Source: Lagopus muta
Taxonomy: Eukaryota; Chordata; Aves; Galliformes; Phasianidae
Length of the DNA: 64,000 nucleotides
NCBI RefSeq assembly: GCF_023343835.1
Contig: NC_064439.1
Location: forward strand, 37,270,508-37,334,507
Direction: 5' to 3'
How positions within the stretch are numbered: position 1 is the stretch's first letter; each line of letters begins with the position of its first letter. Below the pieces are notes generated by a model. The model saw only the letters and a program-made list of their open reading frames with translations. It did no database searches and had not been told where the DNA came from. The position numbers and the translations under genes are program-made. This document shows, piece by piece, positions 15,001-27,399 of this stretch.

Positions 15001-18000
15001 TGACATCAACAAGGCTCCACTGGTTTAATTCAGCGTGGAGAAGGTCCATTCCATCAGGAGGGACTATGTCCTTATTATTTAGCACACGCGTTTCTAAGCT
15101 GGCTTAATGCAAGTAGAGAGAGAGCTATTTTTTTTCAGTACTGCTGCTTCCCAGAAAAGACCTGTACAGTGGATGGTTCAGAAACCTGTTTGGTCCACTG
15201 TTTCATCAGCTAATTTAAACATATTTCCACCACTAGCCAAGAAATGAAAAAGAGGTACTGATAAAAGAACTTTCTTGGCACCTTTATAACTTCTTTATAA
15301 CTCAGCCTTTCCTATATATTTGCCCTTTTTAATGCTTTACCACATCAGTTTAGCTGTACACCCCAAATCATAAGACAAAACATCAGGAAAACAAACGTGT
15401 GCACAAAGCTATGGCAAACTCCTAACGAGTCTCATGTCTCAAGACTTTCTCTAATGAACTTCCTCTCTCTAAACACTGCTCAGTACCACCAACTAGTGCA
15501 GCAAGACACACCTAATTGCTTTGTGGAACTGAATCACTATCAAGCTCATTCTAAATTTCTCGTCTGTACTTGTGTTGCACACGGTTCCACTGAGACAGAG
15601 CTCTCACCTAGATGCCCTTGTGCTGCAAGGCTTGAGTAAGCCCAACTAACACCAAATGTGAAGGCTTTTGCCTGTCAGCTTATTGTGAAGTAATGGAATC
15701 ACTGGTACAAATCACCAGTCTGAGTGCTTTGAGAAATATTCCAAGACTCTACAGCTGCCTTCTAGCATCTCCAGTGAAGCTCAGACTTCCAGTTTCTCAC
15801 AAATGACGATCCTCTGTTCAGGAGCTGACTCTGGTTTATAACTGCTCCTACAGAACCATTACATATCAAGTTAGCATGTTGCAAGAGCTTGATATTTTTT
15901 CTACTTTATCTTGGATTCTTTTGACTTATAGGCAAACAACTTTTCCAGTGTTATCTTATCTTACATCTCCTGTGATTCTGTCATGACAAAAACCAGTGTT
16001 TGTTGCTGTCTCTGAAGATTCCTCGCAGAGAAAGTTGTCGTGACTTTCTGGCACCTCACTAAGGCAGACATTTGTGCAGTTTTACATACATCTGTTCTTC
16101 TCACAACTGTTCGGTGTCTTAGATAAGGAATGCGATGCCTCAGCGTAGCCATGCCCACTCATTCTCAATTTTCATAAACCTTTCAAACACCTCCTAACTG
16201 AGGCAGCCTTTACACTAGCTGTGCTAAGTCTTTTTCTTGCTTGCTTAAAAAGAAAGTCAATTACTTAGAAGTGCATTCTAATAAATGCCCAGATTTATCA
16301 CTTTCACAAAATACAAAAATTAAAAGTAGTGCCTTAATTCGATCTCAGTGGTGCAGTGCATTTATATGAAAATTGGAATTAAGACACAAACAGAATTTTA
16401 AAATAGCTTTATTAAATGAAACCAGATGAATCGATAGCACAGAAAAAGTTTAATAATGTGCTTCAGAAGGAAATTGTAATTTTAGGAGGATTCATTCCAC
16501 AGGAGTAAAAGTATCTGTGATCACATTGAAGCTTTAAAACCAGTAGATCTGATCCTCAGGTAAGAGGGAGTCACACAACATAAAAAGCAAGTCTATCACT
16601 TCACTTCCGAGCAATTGCTCTGTTATGTTCATAAGAACACTTTCATCAGTTGCTTAATTTTAAATTATATTTTAAATGTTAGTATTTCTTTTTAGAAGTT
16701 CTGTGAAACCATTTTACGTACCTTGACCTAAAATTCACTTCATTTAAATTTGGGATATGAGCGCTAAAATACATTCTTCCAAAATACTTCAGTTTCCCTA
16801 CACGTATTAAGAGGACACTGAAAAGTCTCCAAACACACAATTTTCATCAGAGGATCCTTCAAACGTTTAACCACGTTTACAGGTATATATTTTTGCTCAA
16901 TTAGCTCCTGCAAATTCTCAAAACCCAGGTGGAGCAGAACAACATTGCCTTTGTGGATAACGTTCCAACAGACTTAATATTTTAAATTAGCCAATGAGAA
17001 AAATTGAGTTTTCTGTACCATTCAGCATTTCCAAGTTCTCTCTATATAATCCACATCAGTTTTGGCAGTATTGTTTTTTTTGTTGCCGTTCCTTTGTTTT
17101 TGTTACCTTCCTAAAGCAAAATCTATGACAGAAATCTTAGAACAGAAAGTGCTGTTACTGTACAGCCTTACACTTCACTAAATCAAGTGACTGCTGCTGC
17201 TAGCAGTGGCACTCTTGTCTCCAGACAGTGCGATTGAAGTGACAGGGGATTCCCCAGTCCTTCCAGACCAACAGCATCAGTAAGTTCAATGCTAAAAAAA
17301 AAAATACTTCTATGAACAGAATCTCTCATATCTATCAGTTATGTGATTCCCATTTACGTATTTAAGTTAATAGAAAAATAAATGTGTATTTGAAGATGGC
17401 TTTAGCATGTGAACACACAGTTTACAGGAGGTGAAAATCTATTTCTGGAAAATTAAAACTGTTTTTTGCAAATCTAATCTGCCTACCTTAGAATACTTTT
17501 ATAGTCTGTTATTTAAAAGGTGAATTTATCCACCCTATTTAATACAACATTGTTAGCTTGGAAATTTCACAAAGTACACATAATCTAGATAGACAGAGCA
17601 TTAGCAAGGGGCACATGTTTGCATGTACACCTTCTCCCACCAAAGTAATCCCCATGTATCTAACCATTTTCCCCTCGAAAATATACACACCACTAACAGC
17701 TATTCACGTATTACAGTTCAGAGTATTTGTTTTCAAATGAAGTGACTGAACAGAGATAAGGTCCCTTCAACAGAAGATCGGTGCTATTTTGTTGTTTGTT
17801 CATTTTTGTTGGCTGGAGTCTACTGCCCTATCCTATTGCATACATATGCTCTTTGGCTATAGAATTACACCAAAATTTATTTTCAATGTCACTCCAAAAC
17901 TGCTGAGAAGTGCAAATAGCTGAACTTAGATTATTTAAAAACCTGCTGTCTTTTCACTGTGCATTATACAGTTCAGGTATTTACTCAAACCAAGTACAAA

Positions 18001-21000
18001 CCAGTTTAAAGCAAACTGGTGTATGTATCGTTTCCATTCCACTCCATTCAAGGAGCATCCAGATCTGCAATATAAACTTCTCTGGAAAAAACAAAATTCA
18101 CATTAATGCTCAGTACATACTTGTTTCAAGCTAGTGTTTCCTGAAAATGAAAACTAGCATCTTCACAATGGACTGCTAAATGGAAGTGGTATGTTTGAAG
18201 TCTCCAACTACTTTCAGGAGTTTCATTTTTCCTTCATAAGGTTCATGTAGCTGTCGGAGTTGAGGAGAAAGCCTTGAAAACATTCCCACAAATAACTGTT
18301 CAGCTCACTTCAATAGCTTTGTGTGCACTACCACTGTATCAGAGCAACACCTCGTAGGTGTGCATTTGTACCTGAGGTGATTTCACTTTCACTGTACAGG
18401 ACATATTTTAAAAAGTACTGTTATTGTACCATTATGACAGCTCACTTTCATCTGTTCCTAAACACACAGAAAGGTTGAAGATCACAGAATCACAGAATGT
18501 CAAAAGATCATCTAGTCCAAACCCTGCTGGAGCAGGAACACCAGATCAGGTCACCCAAGAACACATCCAGGCAGGTTTTGAATGTCTCCAGAGGAGACCC
18601 CACAACCTCCCTCGGCAGCCTCTTCCAGTGGTTGTTACCCTTACTGTGAAGAAGTTTTTTTCATATTTATGTGGAGCCTCCTATGTTCCAGCTTGCATCC
18701 ACTGCCCCTTGTCCTAGCATTGAATGCCACTGAGAAGAGCCTGGCTCCATCCTCCTGACACTCACCCTTTACATATTTATAAACATTAATAACAATGTCT
18801 TACTTAAAGCATGCTTTTCTAGCACTAAAAAATGCCACTATGTTTTACCAACAGCAGTTTCTCTATTTACAAATCCATGCATTTGTAACTAACTTACAAC
18901 ACATTTCTGAGTCACCTTTGGAAATCATCCACAAAAAATAATTACTACAAATCTGCTGGTGAAAATTCCACCTTTTGCCAACTATTACAGAGTTACTATA
19001 ACAGCGAAGAGCTGCAAGTTGACTCCAACAAGTCAGCAGGAAGACAAAAGAAAAAGCTCCTCAAAAACCAGTTAGTAACAATTCATAAGTCTGAGGTTAC
19101 ACAGAGGTTATTTTCAGTTCTTTAATGATAGACCATTTTCCTAACAAACACATGGAATGGATACGTGGTCCTGTGTCCCTATAACTCCTCCTTGTTCTTG
19201 CTTACCAGCCCACCACTGCTAGTAACATTTCTCAAAGCACTGTTACTATGCTAAGGTTAGCTACTAGGTAGCTATAAACTGATGTCGATGACTTGCTGTG
19301 TTTCCATGAATACCTAATTCATCTTGCTTCTGCAAGTAGGTAACACCTGGCACTTGCAGGAGCTTCCTAGCATGAAGTTCACTCCAAGGTAAATTCTGTA
19401 ACTTAAAGAACACCCTCTTTCCTAAATGCGTATAATTCTTACCTAAGGAGTAGAAGATAAGAACACGAATACTGTTTAAACCACAACTAAAGCTGAAATC
19501 ATACAGACAACTCTTTTAAAGATGTGAGAATCAGATTACCCGTATGAGACTTGCAACTTTGAAACATAAACACCACGTCAATTCTTAAACATGCTTCCCC
19601 TCTTTAGAACTAGATTTATTTCTGGTACAGTTCAACTGTTTAGCTCACCTGGTCTTAAAAAGAAATCACTAACAATAGAAACATATTACTCAGAAAACAA
19701 ACGTCCCAGTGCTTTCACCACAGTAACAAGAAGTGTAAAAGACACAGGGCAAGCAGATTAAAATTAGAATGTTGAAACTGTCCCAAACTGTCCCTAACTC
19801 TGTACACCTCAGCCTCAATGCCAGCATATCATATCTATTCATGAACTGGCACCTGCCTCATTTTCTCCCTGCACACTAAGCTAATTGCTGCCCCATTCAA
19901 CTTTAGTGCCACAACAACATTGCTCTTCTGTACTCCAGCGTCCTGCAGATGACAGCGAGCAGGTCTGCCTTTAGGAACTGATTCAGGGGCCCTATCTTCA
20001 GCACTTAAAATGCTCATGAGAGAAAGGAAAAGTCCTACTGTTTTCTGAATGGTCAATACAGGGTTTAAACTGAAATCTAATTATTTCTCTGCCACTACTC
20101 TGATACAACAAAAGCACTTCAGTCTTTACTGCCTTTACAGAAGGAAAATTGATCACTTCCAGTTGTAGGAAACTGTTGACTCGCCATACTTTCATCCCCA
20201 TTACATTTAGGAACATGTTTCATTAAAAATGCCAACTCGGTGATTTTCACACTTCATTCTGCAGTCTTCTATGAGCTGTGAAACTTTCAATTACTTGGTC
20301 CAATCTGTACCATAAAAATCTTAATTCTGAAGAGCTATACAAGGCAGCAGTTGATAAAGATCGCACAGTATTACAGAATGGAAAGTAGAATAACTTCAGC
20401 CTCTTTACTTAGGCTGTTCCCATATCTAAACTGCCTAATTTCAAGTGACACACCCAGAAACTCGTACATTTTTATGTACCTTTTCAAACCGCCAGCTTTT
20501 ATAATGAAAAAGAATTAGCGTTAAACGCAATAATTAGAGCCACAGAAGCAGTCCACCGTCAGAATACATGGGATGTCTTTTATCTCAGTAATGCTGTTCA
20601 TGTTCTTTTCCAGCAGCTCAAAGATACAGGAAAACACAACAGAAAAACTAGTTTGTTATTACCTCCTCAAACAAGAAGGTTTAAAGCTCCTAACTCAGCA
20701 AAGAATACATGCCTGATTAAAGATGCAGGCACCTCACCATCTATCAAGATGGACCATCTTTTTAAACATTAAATAAGGCACGCTAGTTTGAACTCCACAC
20801 TAACAGGGAAGTTACTGACTGGACGAATAAGACCCCTTCAGGTCATCTTTGCTCCTCCTTCCCGAGGTCTTCCCAAAAGCGGAGAGCATCCTCGCTTACT
20901 ACAAAAACCCACCTCCTAAGCCCTGTTATTGAGTCGTAACTTTCGGAAGACGACAAAGTTCAACTTCAAGAGCGATCTGCAAGCACACGGCTCCAGGCCC

Positions 21001-21349
21001 CTGTCGTAACTCATCTCCGTAACTCAGAAGCCCCGGCTTTCACCATCCCAGGCGATCGGGAAAGCTTTGGTGCCCACAAAGGCATCGTTCCGCTCCAGAC
21101 TGAGCGCTGCCCCCGGCCCGGGCTGCTTCTCCCCCTGCCGCCCCGCCCCGCCCGGCTCCCTTTCACCCGCCGGTTCCTTCCCCGTTTAAACGCCAGCCCC
21201 GCTTTCCGCACACACAGACAGGGGACGCAAAAAGACAAAAACAAACCCACAAACGCCGGCGCCAAAGCGCCGACCCCACAACTCACCACCCAGGTCAGTC
21301 CCCCGCTGCCACCGCCGCCGCCTCCTCCTCCTCCTCCGGACTTTGCCAT
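1..21349 (-). CDS. TOP2B: DNA topoisomerase II beta, 5' exons 1-8 (partial)
   Basis: Nuclear type IIA topoisomerase that passes one DNA duplex through another using ATP. Coding exons, 5' to 3' on the minus strand: 21349-21287, 8912-8739, 5960-5870, 4133-4070, 2818-2673, 1733-1636, 395-183 and 101-1, the last cut by the window edge. All phases join without a frameshift and give about 316 residues, against roughly 1,600 in the family, so only the N-terminal ATPase (GHKL) region is present. Visible motifs are the start MAKSG followed by ten glycines, [20 protein letters not shown], the ATP/Mg-binding Asn in EILVNAADN (about residue 111), GKGIPV, and the ATP-binding loop GRNGYGAK (181-188). [11 protein letters not shown] and GSCKGVKV follow in exon 7. 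The assignment to the beta rather than the alpha paralogue rests on the Gly-rich N-terminus ending in LTWV, on exon 2 and on the NGLY1 neighbour. The start ATG is the first one in the CpG-island exon. Intron 5 has a GC donor. Confidence 0.96.
102..8738 (-). other. TOP2B: TOP2B introns 2-7
   Basis: Introns at 5961-8738, 4134-5869, 2819-4069, 1734-2672, 396-1635 and 102-182 (only 81 bp). Except for the CR1 tails at 7930-8600 and short A/T runs, I see no repeats or other genes. Intron 5 (1734-2672) has the non-canonical GC donor. Confidence 0.85.
7930..8600 (+). repeat. Degenerate CR1 LINE 3' ends in TOP2B intron 2
   Basis: Two or three eroded CR1 tails in tandem. The first (about 7930-8045) has the typical wording GGATGCCTCCTTCCTGGAAG and GGCTTTGGGCAGCCT. 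The second (about 8045-8320) has GATATTCAAAATTCGCCTGG and the consensus ending CAGAGGTCCCTTCCAACCTC. A weaker tail-like piece ends near 8600. The divergence suggests old insertions. Confidence 0.75.
9536..9733 (+). repeat. CR1 LINE 3' end with ATTCTATG tail
   Basis: Short 5'-truncated CR1 in TOP2B intron 1. It starts near GGAATGGACTGCCCAGGGAG, has the conserved block before the 3' end (GGTCTTTTCCAACCTTAGTG), and ends in about four copies of the 8-bp ATTCTATG unit (9700-9733), the diagnostic CR1 terminus. It lies on the + strand, antisense to TOP2B. Confidence 0.92.
9790..10936 (+). repeat. CR1 LINE with decayed reverse-transcriptase coding remnant
   Basis: A longer CR1 of about 1.15 kb next to the previous tail. 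Translation of the + strand shows CR1 ORF2 fragments: a block like [11 protein letters not shown] near 9815, then [12 protein letters not shown] and YADNTKLG near 10020-10120. The catalytic box reads ADN where ADD is expected, and stops and frameshifts interrupt the frame. The non-coding 3' end runs to about 10936. It is not functional. Confidence 0.88.
11026..11377 (+). mobile_element. Solo LTR of an endogenous retrovirus (copy 1 of a family seen twice here)
   Basis: A 352-bp element in TOP2B intron 1. It begins TGTAT and ends ATACA, perfect 5-bp inverted termini, and is flanked on both sides by the direct repeat CATGG (11021-11025 and 11378-11382). A TATA-like CTATTTAAGAGC lies near 11158. 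It shares most of its length with the element at 53158-53481. It carries an extra tandem duplication of the stretch around GATTATAACATCTTG near its 3' end. No internal retroviral genes are present. The 5-bp target duplication fits ERVL-like (class III) elements, but I cannot name the family. Confidence 0.88.
18478..18800 (-). repeat. CR1 LINE 3' end, minus orientation
   Basis: In TOP2B intron 1 and sense to it. The reverse complement ends in the CR1 terminus (ATCACAGAATCACAGAATG on the + strand at the low end). The body has CCACAACCTCCCTCGGCAGC and GAGAAGAGCCTGGCTCCATC, typical of a 5'-truncated CR1. Confidence 0.9.
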
Positions 21350-22450
21350 TTTCCGCCCGGTTCTCCTCGGCCGAGCCGATGGCGCACGGAGGCAGCCTCG
21401 AGGGCCGGCCCCGACCCCGCGCCTCCCCGCGCGCCCTTCGCGCTTCGCCGCGGCCCCTCAGCCCCTCCCGCCGCGGCCCGCTTCTACTTCATGCCGGGAG
21501 CGCGGCCCGGGCGGAACAAAATAACGAGGTAGCGGGCAGCGCGGCGGAGCGGGGCCCACACAAAGCGCCCGTCCGCCACCCGCGCTCCCGCCGGAGGCCG
21601 GCAGGCGGCGGGGCAGGCCCGGCCGGGGCCCGCGGTTCCGCTAGTTTAAAGGGACGGCCGCTCCGCCGCCGCCCGCCTCGCCCCGGGCGAGGCCCCGCAG
21701 CCACAAAGGCCCTGGAGCGCGGACTGAGAGCGAAATCGCCCCGCTCCCCTCCCCCGCCTTCGCTCCCGCGCGCACCCGCCGGCGCGTGCCCGCGCGCTCC
21801 CCGCACGCGCGCACGCGCACACCACCCGCCCGGCCCCTCCTTCCGGCCCCTCCTTCCCTTCCTTTTTCCGCCCCGTCCCGCCGCGGTCGCCGCTTCACCA
21901 ACTCCTCCCCTCCCCGTGCCGCCGGCGCCGGGCTCCGCGCTCAGACAATGAGTGCGCGGCCGCAGGCCCGCAGCGCCGCCGCGGCCTCTCGACGCCGCCG
22001 GCCCGCTCCGAGTCCCCGCGGCCGCCTGCCAATCACGCGCGGGAGGTGGGGCGGCCGCTGGGCCGCCGGCCAATGGGAAAGGCGAGAGGGAGCAGCCGTG
22101 GCCGCGTAAGACGTCACAGCGGGTGGCAACGGGGAGAAAGGCGGGCCGCCGCCAGAGGACGCTGCCGCGCCGCGGGGGAGGGGCGGCGTAGCGGCTGCGG
22201 TGGGGCGGGAGGCCGGGAGGCCGGGAGGCCGGGGTCGAGGCGCGCCTCGGCGGTCGAACGGCCCCGGGCAGAACGGTGACGGCTGGCGGCGCGCAGTGGC
22301 GCGCTTTCCCCGTTTCCTAAGGTATGTGCTGCCGCGTGCCTGTGGAGAACAGGCTTCGCTTCGAACAGGTGCTGGGAAGGGAAGGGGTGGGCGAGCGCCT
22401 CCTCCCTCCCCGGCCACTTCGATGCTCCGGGCGCTGCCCATCCACGCAGG
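21050..22450. promoter_or_regulatory. TOP2B: CpG island and promoter of TOP2B
   Basis: About 1.4 kb of very GC-rich, CpG-dense DNA covering TOP2B exon 1 and upstream sequence, sharply different from the AT-rich flanks. It contains many GC boxes, two CCAAT boxes on the + strand at 22029-22033 and 22070-22074 (potential NF-Y sites, 41 bp apart) and a CRE-like GACGTCAC at 22110-22117. No TATA box is visible. The long open frames on both strands here reflect GC content and lack of stops, not genes. Confidence 0.85.
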
Positions 22451-22802
22451 TGTTTGTCCTGTCCTGCTCTGGGCCGCGGTCAGCAGTCCGAGGCGTTCAC
22501 CTTCTGCAACTTTAACTTTCCTGTTACCGTGGTCGCTTTTGCTGTGTCAACCTCTTCTTCTGTCCATTGTTACACTGCCTTACCCTAGGTGACACAATTT
22601 CATTCTCACGTATTTGCCATTTTTGAAAAACAACAACAGCGACAACAACATCCTTCGATGAAACGTAACAGCTACTCCCTACACATGAATAGTCCTAAAA
22701 TGCGCGTTATTTTAGGTGTGAGCATAAGAATTATTTGCAGTTGAAGATGCTTTCTCTTTCCACCAAAAGTAAAATTAAATACTGTGGTCATAGATGTTTA
22801 TA

Positions 22803-22995
22803 ATCACAGGGTGGCTTGGGTTGTAAAGGACCTCAAAGACCATCTCGTTCCAACCCCCTGCCATGGGCATCCACCAGCTTAGGCTGCCCAGGGCACCATC
22901 CAACGTGGCCCTGAGCACCTTCAGGGATGGGGCACCACAGCTTCTCTGCTGTGCCAGGGCCTCGCCACCCTCTGAGTGAAAAATTTCCCCCCAAG
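22803..22995 (-). repeat. CR1 LINE 3' end, minus orientation
   Basis: A 190-bp 5'-truncated CR1 just beyond the TOP2B CpG island. Diagnostic wording on the + strand includes TCGTTCCAACCCCCTGCCAT and GGCTGCCCAGGGCACCATCC, and the element stops at a block like CTCTGAGTGAAAAATTTCC. Confidence 0.9.
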
Positions 22996-25900
22996 ATCTA
23001 ATTTGACAAGCTTAAAAAATGTCTCAAAGCAAAAATCACAAAAGGAGGGATTCGTAGTGAGACTGCATCCAAGTTAGTAGACAAGCTGGTGTCTGAAAAA
23101 AATAAAATCAAATAGTAAAAATTCAAAGGTTTTCCTTTCACAAAATGTTTTTCTGAAGTAGCAAAAAGATTGGAAACCATGCAGCTCCCTTTGAGGAGGC
23201 AGCTGTAATGTTCCAATACACCTCAAGGGAAGGATGAGAAGAACTTCTAGTAAATCTTGTTTATTTAGCATAATTTTACTCTCAGTGTCTAAGACTGTTA
23301 AACTAATATCTAAATGCTGCACAGGAGTTACAGAAAATAATAGCACGTACCTAGAAGGGGCATTAAAATGATGTACTCCAGCCCAGTTTTACTGTAGCTG
23401 CATGAACCTCAGAGTTGTAGGCTGCAGCTTCTTCTACTTTTGGCAAGATAAGAACAAACGTTTGTTTGGGTTTTTTTGCAGTACAGAAAACTGGCATTTG
23501 CAGGGCTCTGCCCAGTGCTTCAGAGTCCTGGGCTTGCTGATAAGAATTATTCTTTTTCTAACTCTCACATTTGTATGTAGGGTCAGGTAAAATGACTTAA
23601 GTATAATCAACAAGGGCAGCTACAAGTGAATATCAGAGGAACCAGAGAAAACATCTGTTCCAAGATTTCTGCATTGGTGGAGAGCCATTAGCACATAGAG
23701 CAGAAATAGTACATGAAGGCTTGTGGCTTGTTCTGTGTTCTCATTAGCTTCAGCTTTTTAGTGAATAGGCTGTTCTTAGCCTGGCAAATGGTATTTTTTG
23801 TTTGTTTTTTGCACTCATTTATCTTGAGCCAAGTAGTAGATGGCAATCTATCTTGAAGACAGTCACTTCTAACAGTCACTTCTATATGCACTACAGAAAG
23901 ACAGAGGAGATTCCTTTCTTCTTGGTAGTAGGTTGTATGAAAGTGCATAGTCAGACATGTTCAGTCCATGTGCCATGCTGGCACAAATAAAGGAAAGAAT
24001 ATCTGAAGTTTCTCCCAGCATTTTCTGCAGTCATATTTGAAATTATTTTGTCCAGGTTGCTTTTCATTTAATTCTCATCATATACTACAATACCTCTGTG
24101 GACATAAGTCAGCGTGTTTTTGGCTTATTGTTTATAGTAGATTTATCCAGAATCTGCATGTATGTTTTGTGGTGGCATTCCTAGCGCTGGAGTACTGTGT
24201 GGCAATGCTCTTAAGAGACTACAAGGAGCTGCCTCCATGGAATTCAGAGGTGAAGTAAGACAGTTCATCGTGTTTCAAGTGATTTTCGCTAAGACATAGA
24301 ATTAAATGTAAGCATGAGTTGAATTTAAGCACCTTAACATTCCAATAGCAGTGGGATTTCTTTGGATGCTGCCTACCCCAATTACATCCTATCAGTTTTT
24401 GTGAAATAGTTCACACATACTGAGTGCCATTTTAAATTAATAATCCACGTAAGATGTTAAACAGAAAATTCCTCTTTCTGTTCATTGGAAGCATTCTCAT
24501 CTTCCCAGTGGAAACTACAATGTGAATACAAGTACCCTACAGATTTTTGTAACAAGTGTCTAACCAGTTTTACTACTAGCTTCAGTGCTTGATTTTAGCA
24601 AACAAAGTATTTATTGAAACATTACTTTGTGTATAATGAATGTCTTAATGCACAGATCTCTCCCTTCCTGAATTTCCATTCTTTCTCCTGAAGTCTAAAC
24701 TGCAGGAATTATTTTAGCTGTAAGATAGCCATGTGTATGATCTATAAATATTTCTATTACAAATAATTTGCTGCTTCTATTCAAATATACTCGCTGTTTA
24801 ATAAAACTTTTATTTCTCTGCAGCTTTTCTGGCACGAGACTTAAAAGGCATAAAAGTTGCCTATTTGTGAAACTATGTACGCTTACCCACTCTGAGAACA
24901 TATGCTCACATACAACCACTTACCTAAATAAGTGATCACAGATGTTTTCTGCATACTGCACAGAAAAAAAAGTGTAATTTGTAATGTTCTAAAAACTTAT
25001 GTCACTAAGTTGACGCTGATAAAACTATACGTTTTGCACTGTATATAGTTGTAATAGTATATACTGCAGTATCAAATATTAACATTTGCCATAAAATTTC
25101 CATATTCTACAGCATCTTAAAATGTCATTGCGATTCATTAAATAACTGATCAACTCTTGGAGTAGGATTGTGGTAGTATGATAGTAATCAACATACTCAT
25201 ACTTGGCTCTAACTGAATTTCAGATCATAGTTCCGTGACAGTTACGAAAAGTCTACCTATTGTTTGATCATCCTACAGCATAAACTTAGTCGAGGTTCCC
25301 ATTTTCATCTTCATCCTTCATGTGCCACTTTGGGGCCAATTTTGCATAGGGTTTGGATTGTTTAAGCACTTACTCACCCTCTGGTTACTTCCCTATAACT
25401 GACCTTTTAACTACTGCACCTTTGTTATGGCGTGGAAAACTTTCTGGAGTACTGTGAGCACTGCTTATGAGGTCTGGCATTTCTGGACCTAGCAGAAGGC
25501 CCACGTGAGGTTGCAGAAATGCTTCTGTGTTAAAAGAAGGGATCCCAGGGCACCATGCCTGGATTTCCCCAGCACACAGCTGACTGCACTGATCCACCCT
25601 ACTTCCTTCTGGGCCACATCATTATCCCTGCTGCACGATAGCAACCTTCTTAACATTTAATATTTATCTGTGACTAGAAATACATTAGCATCAAAGTCCA
25701 TTTAGCCTCCTTACCTTTAGTTTGGTCTTAAACTATTCTTGGGGGGCAATGACAAGATAAAGATGACAGAATAGACATGTTTCCAGAGATCTGTTCTAAA
25801 CATACAAAGCAGAGAAACAGACAAGAGTAGTGTTACTTAGCTGAGAGGCAGACTTGTGCAATTACTTGAAGACTGGGGATCACCAATTGCATGATGGCAT

Positions 25901-27399
25901 TGCTAATTAGATTGCAGATCGTTTGGAGAATGCAAGCATCCAGTGAAATTCTGGAGATGACACACTCTTCAGAAGATCTCTGGTCTCCTGAGCTCATGGT
26001 AAACAGTGAAGCATGCTAGACTTTCCTCAACTGGGTAGCTTTTCTGTGTGATAAATACATCTCTCTTTCCTCCTGTCCCCATGCATCCAATCCTCAGAAG
26101 AGCAATTTCTTCTTTCAGCTAAGGCATATTAGTTTTGTTCCTAGCAGTTCACCCAGCACTTTTTGGGCAAGAAAATATGCCCAGTGAGACTATCCTTGCC
26201 CCTCCAAAGTTCCCATAAAAAGTGATTTGCTAGCCTTCCAGTCAGAAGAAATGCACAGGGTATCCAGAGAGGATATCAAGGCTGCTTGCTGATAAAGTCA
26301 AGCTCATTCTTAGGACGATAAGAAGGTGACAGAGTTGTCACTATAGAAGGCACACATGGGCATACTGAATTTGTGGAGAGAGAAGTGATAACTTGTAGCC
26401 AACAGAAAATCTCACCATTACAGGAAATAGATAGAAATGGAGATAGAACTTTGCTCTTCCTAGCTAAAATCTTATCCCTTCTGATAGACCATCTCCAGTT
26501 TGTTACACGATTAACAGTTAGTGGGGGAAAACAGAAATGCCAACTTTTCATGCATGGCTTTACTTTACCACCGGTTTTGGTGGGTTTTTTTTGTTTTTTT
26601 TTTTTTTGTTTTTTACCAGAATTGATGTCCATGTCAAGATGTGTATTTGCATTTCCTTCTTCAAAATTCAGTTGGGTGGTTCCAAGAAGAGGAAAGGCTA
26701 GACCAGAAAGATGGTACAGCCTCTGCTTAAAGCCACAGAAACAGAGCATGTCATAAAGATGTGGCAACTGCACCCATGCAGATCATACAGAGGCCAAAGG
26801 AAAAAAGAAAGACTTGTAGCAATTTCTTTTTTTCAGATCCGTTATGCAACAATTTCTCAAGCGGCCTAATTTGTAATAAAACTCAGCACCAGCAGTTCCT
26901 ATTTATTTCAATACAAGTTGTGTAATTCAGCAAGGATTTGAATAACTGTTAAAAAAAGGTTAATGCTAGCTGCTCCACTTTTCAGTTTCCGCTTGAAGTT
27001 CCTACTAAGCAAAGATGATCAGAAATGCATTTAAAAGATTTTGTTATCCCTTAGGTTCTTTAGAACTATAGTATTTCTGCCTTAAATGTTTTTCCTCAAG
27101 ATATCATGCACCCGTCCCTAGTAATTTCTTTCTGTGGTGCTTTTTCTCCTCAGCATTCAGTTTTTACTGTATTTGTTAGGAAAACAGGAAAAGAAAATAT
27201 CAAACACATTTTTGTATGTTTGGGCCATGGTCTCTAGTTCCCTTTTCACCCAACTATCAGGGCTTACTGTTTTCCACCACCTAGTTATGTTGCTTTCATT
27301 AACTTCTGTATATTCTTCATGCTCATTAGCATTCTCTTGTTCTTCTTCAACTAAATTGAACACATTACCTCAGTCAGCAGTTGAAGTAAATGCATCCAG

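Larger units (their letters stand above)
8913..21286 (-). other. TOP2B: TOP2B intron 1
   Basis: A 12.4-kb intron between the start-codon exon and exon 2. Besides the CR1 copies at 9536-10936 and 18478-18800 and the solo LTR at 11026-11377, it holds two 15-base G runs (14294-14308 and 14524-14538). I recognise nothing else; the rest is AT-rich unique sequence without convincing exons. The acceptor has an uninterrupted polypyrimidine run (8915-8929). Confidence 0.85.

Noticed and set aside
21343-22592. Several long open frames on both strands (up to about 200 codons) in the TOP2B CpG island
   Set aside because: Rich in Pro, Ala, Arg and Gly, overlapping in many frames; explained by GC-rich DNA lacking stop codons. 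No recognisable domain or conserved start.
26276-26773. Minus-strand open frame of 165 codons with a Lys-rich centre
   Set aside because: Starts with GTG. The Lys run is simply the poly-T stretch at 26582-26613 read on the other strand; no domain seen.
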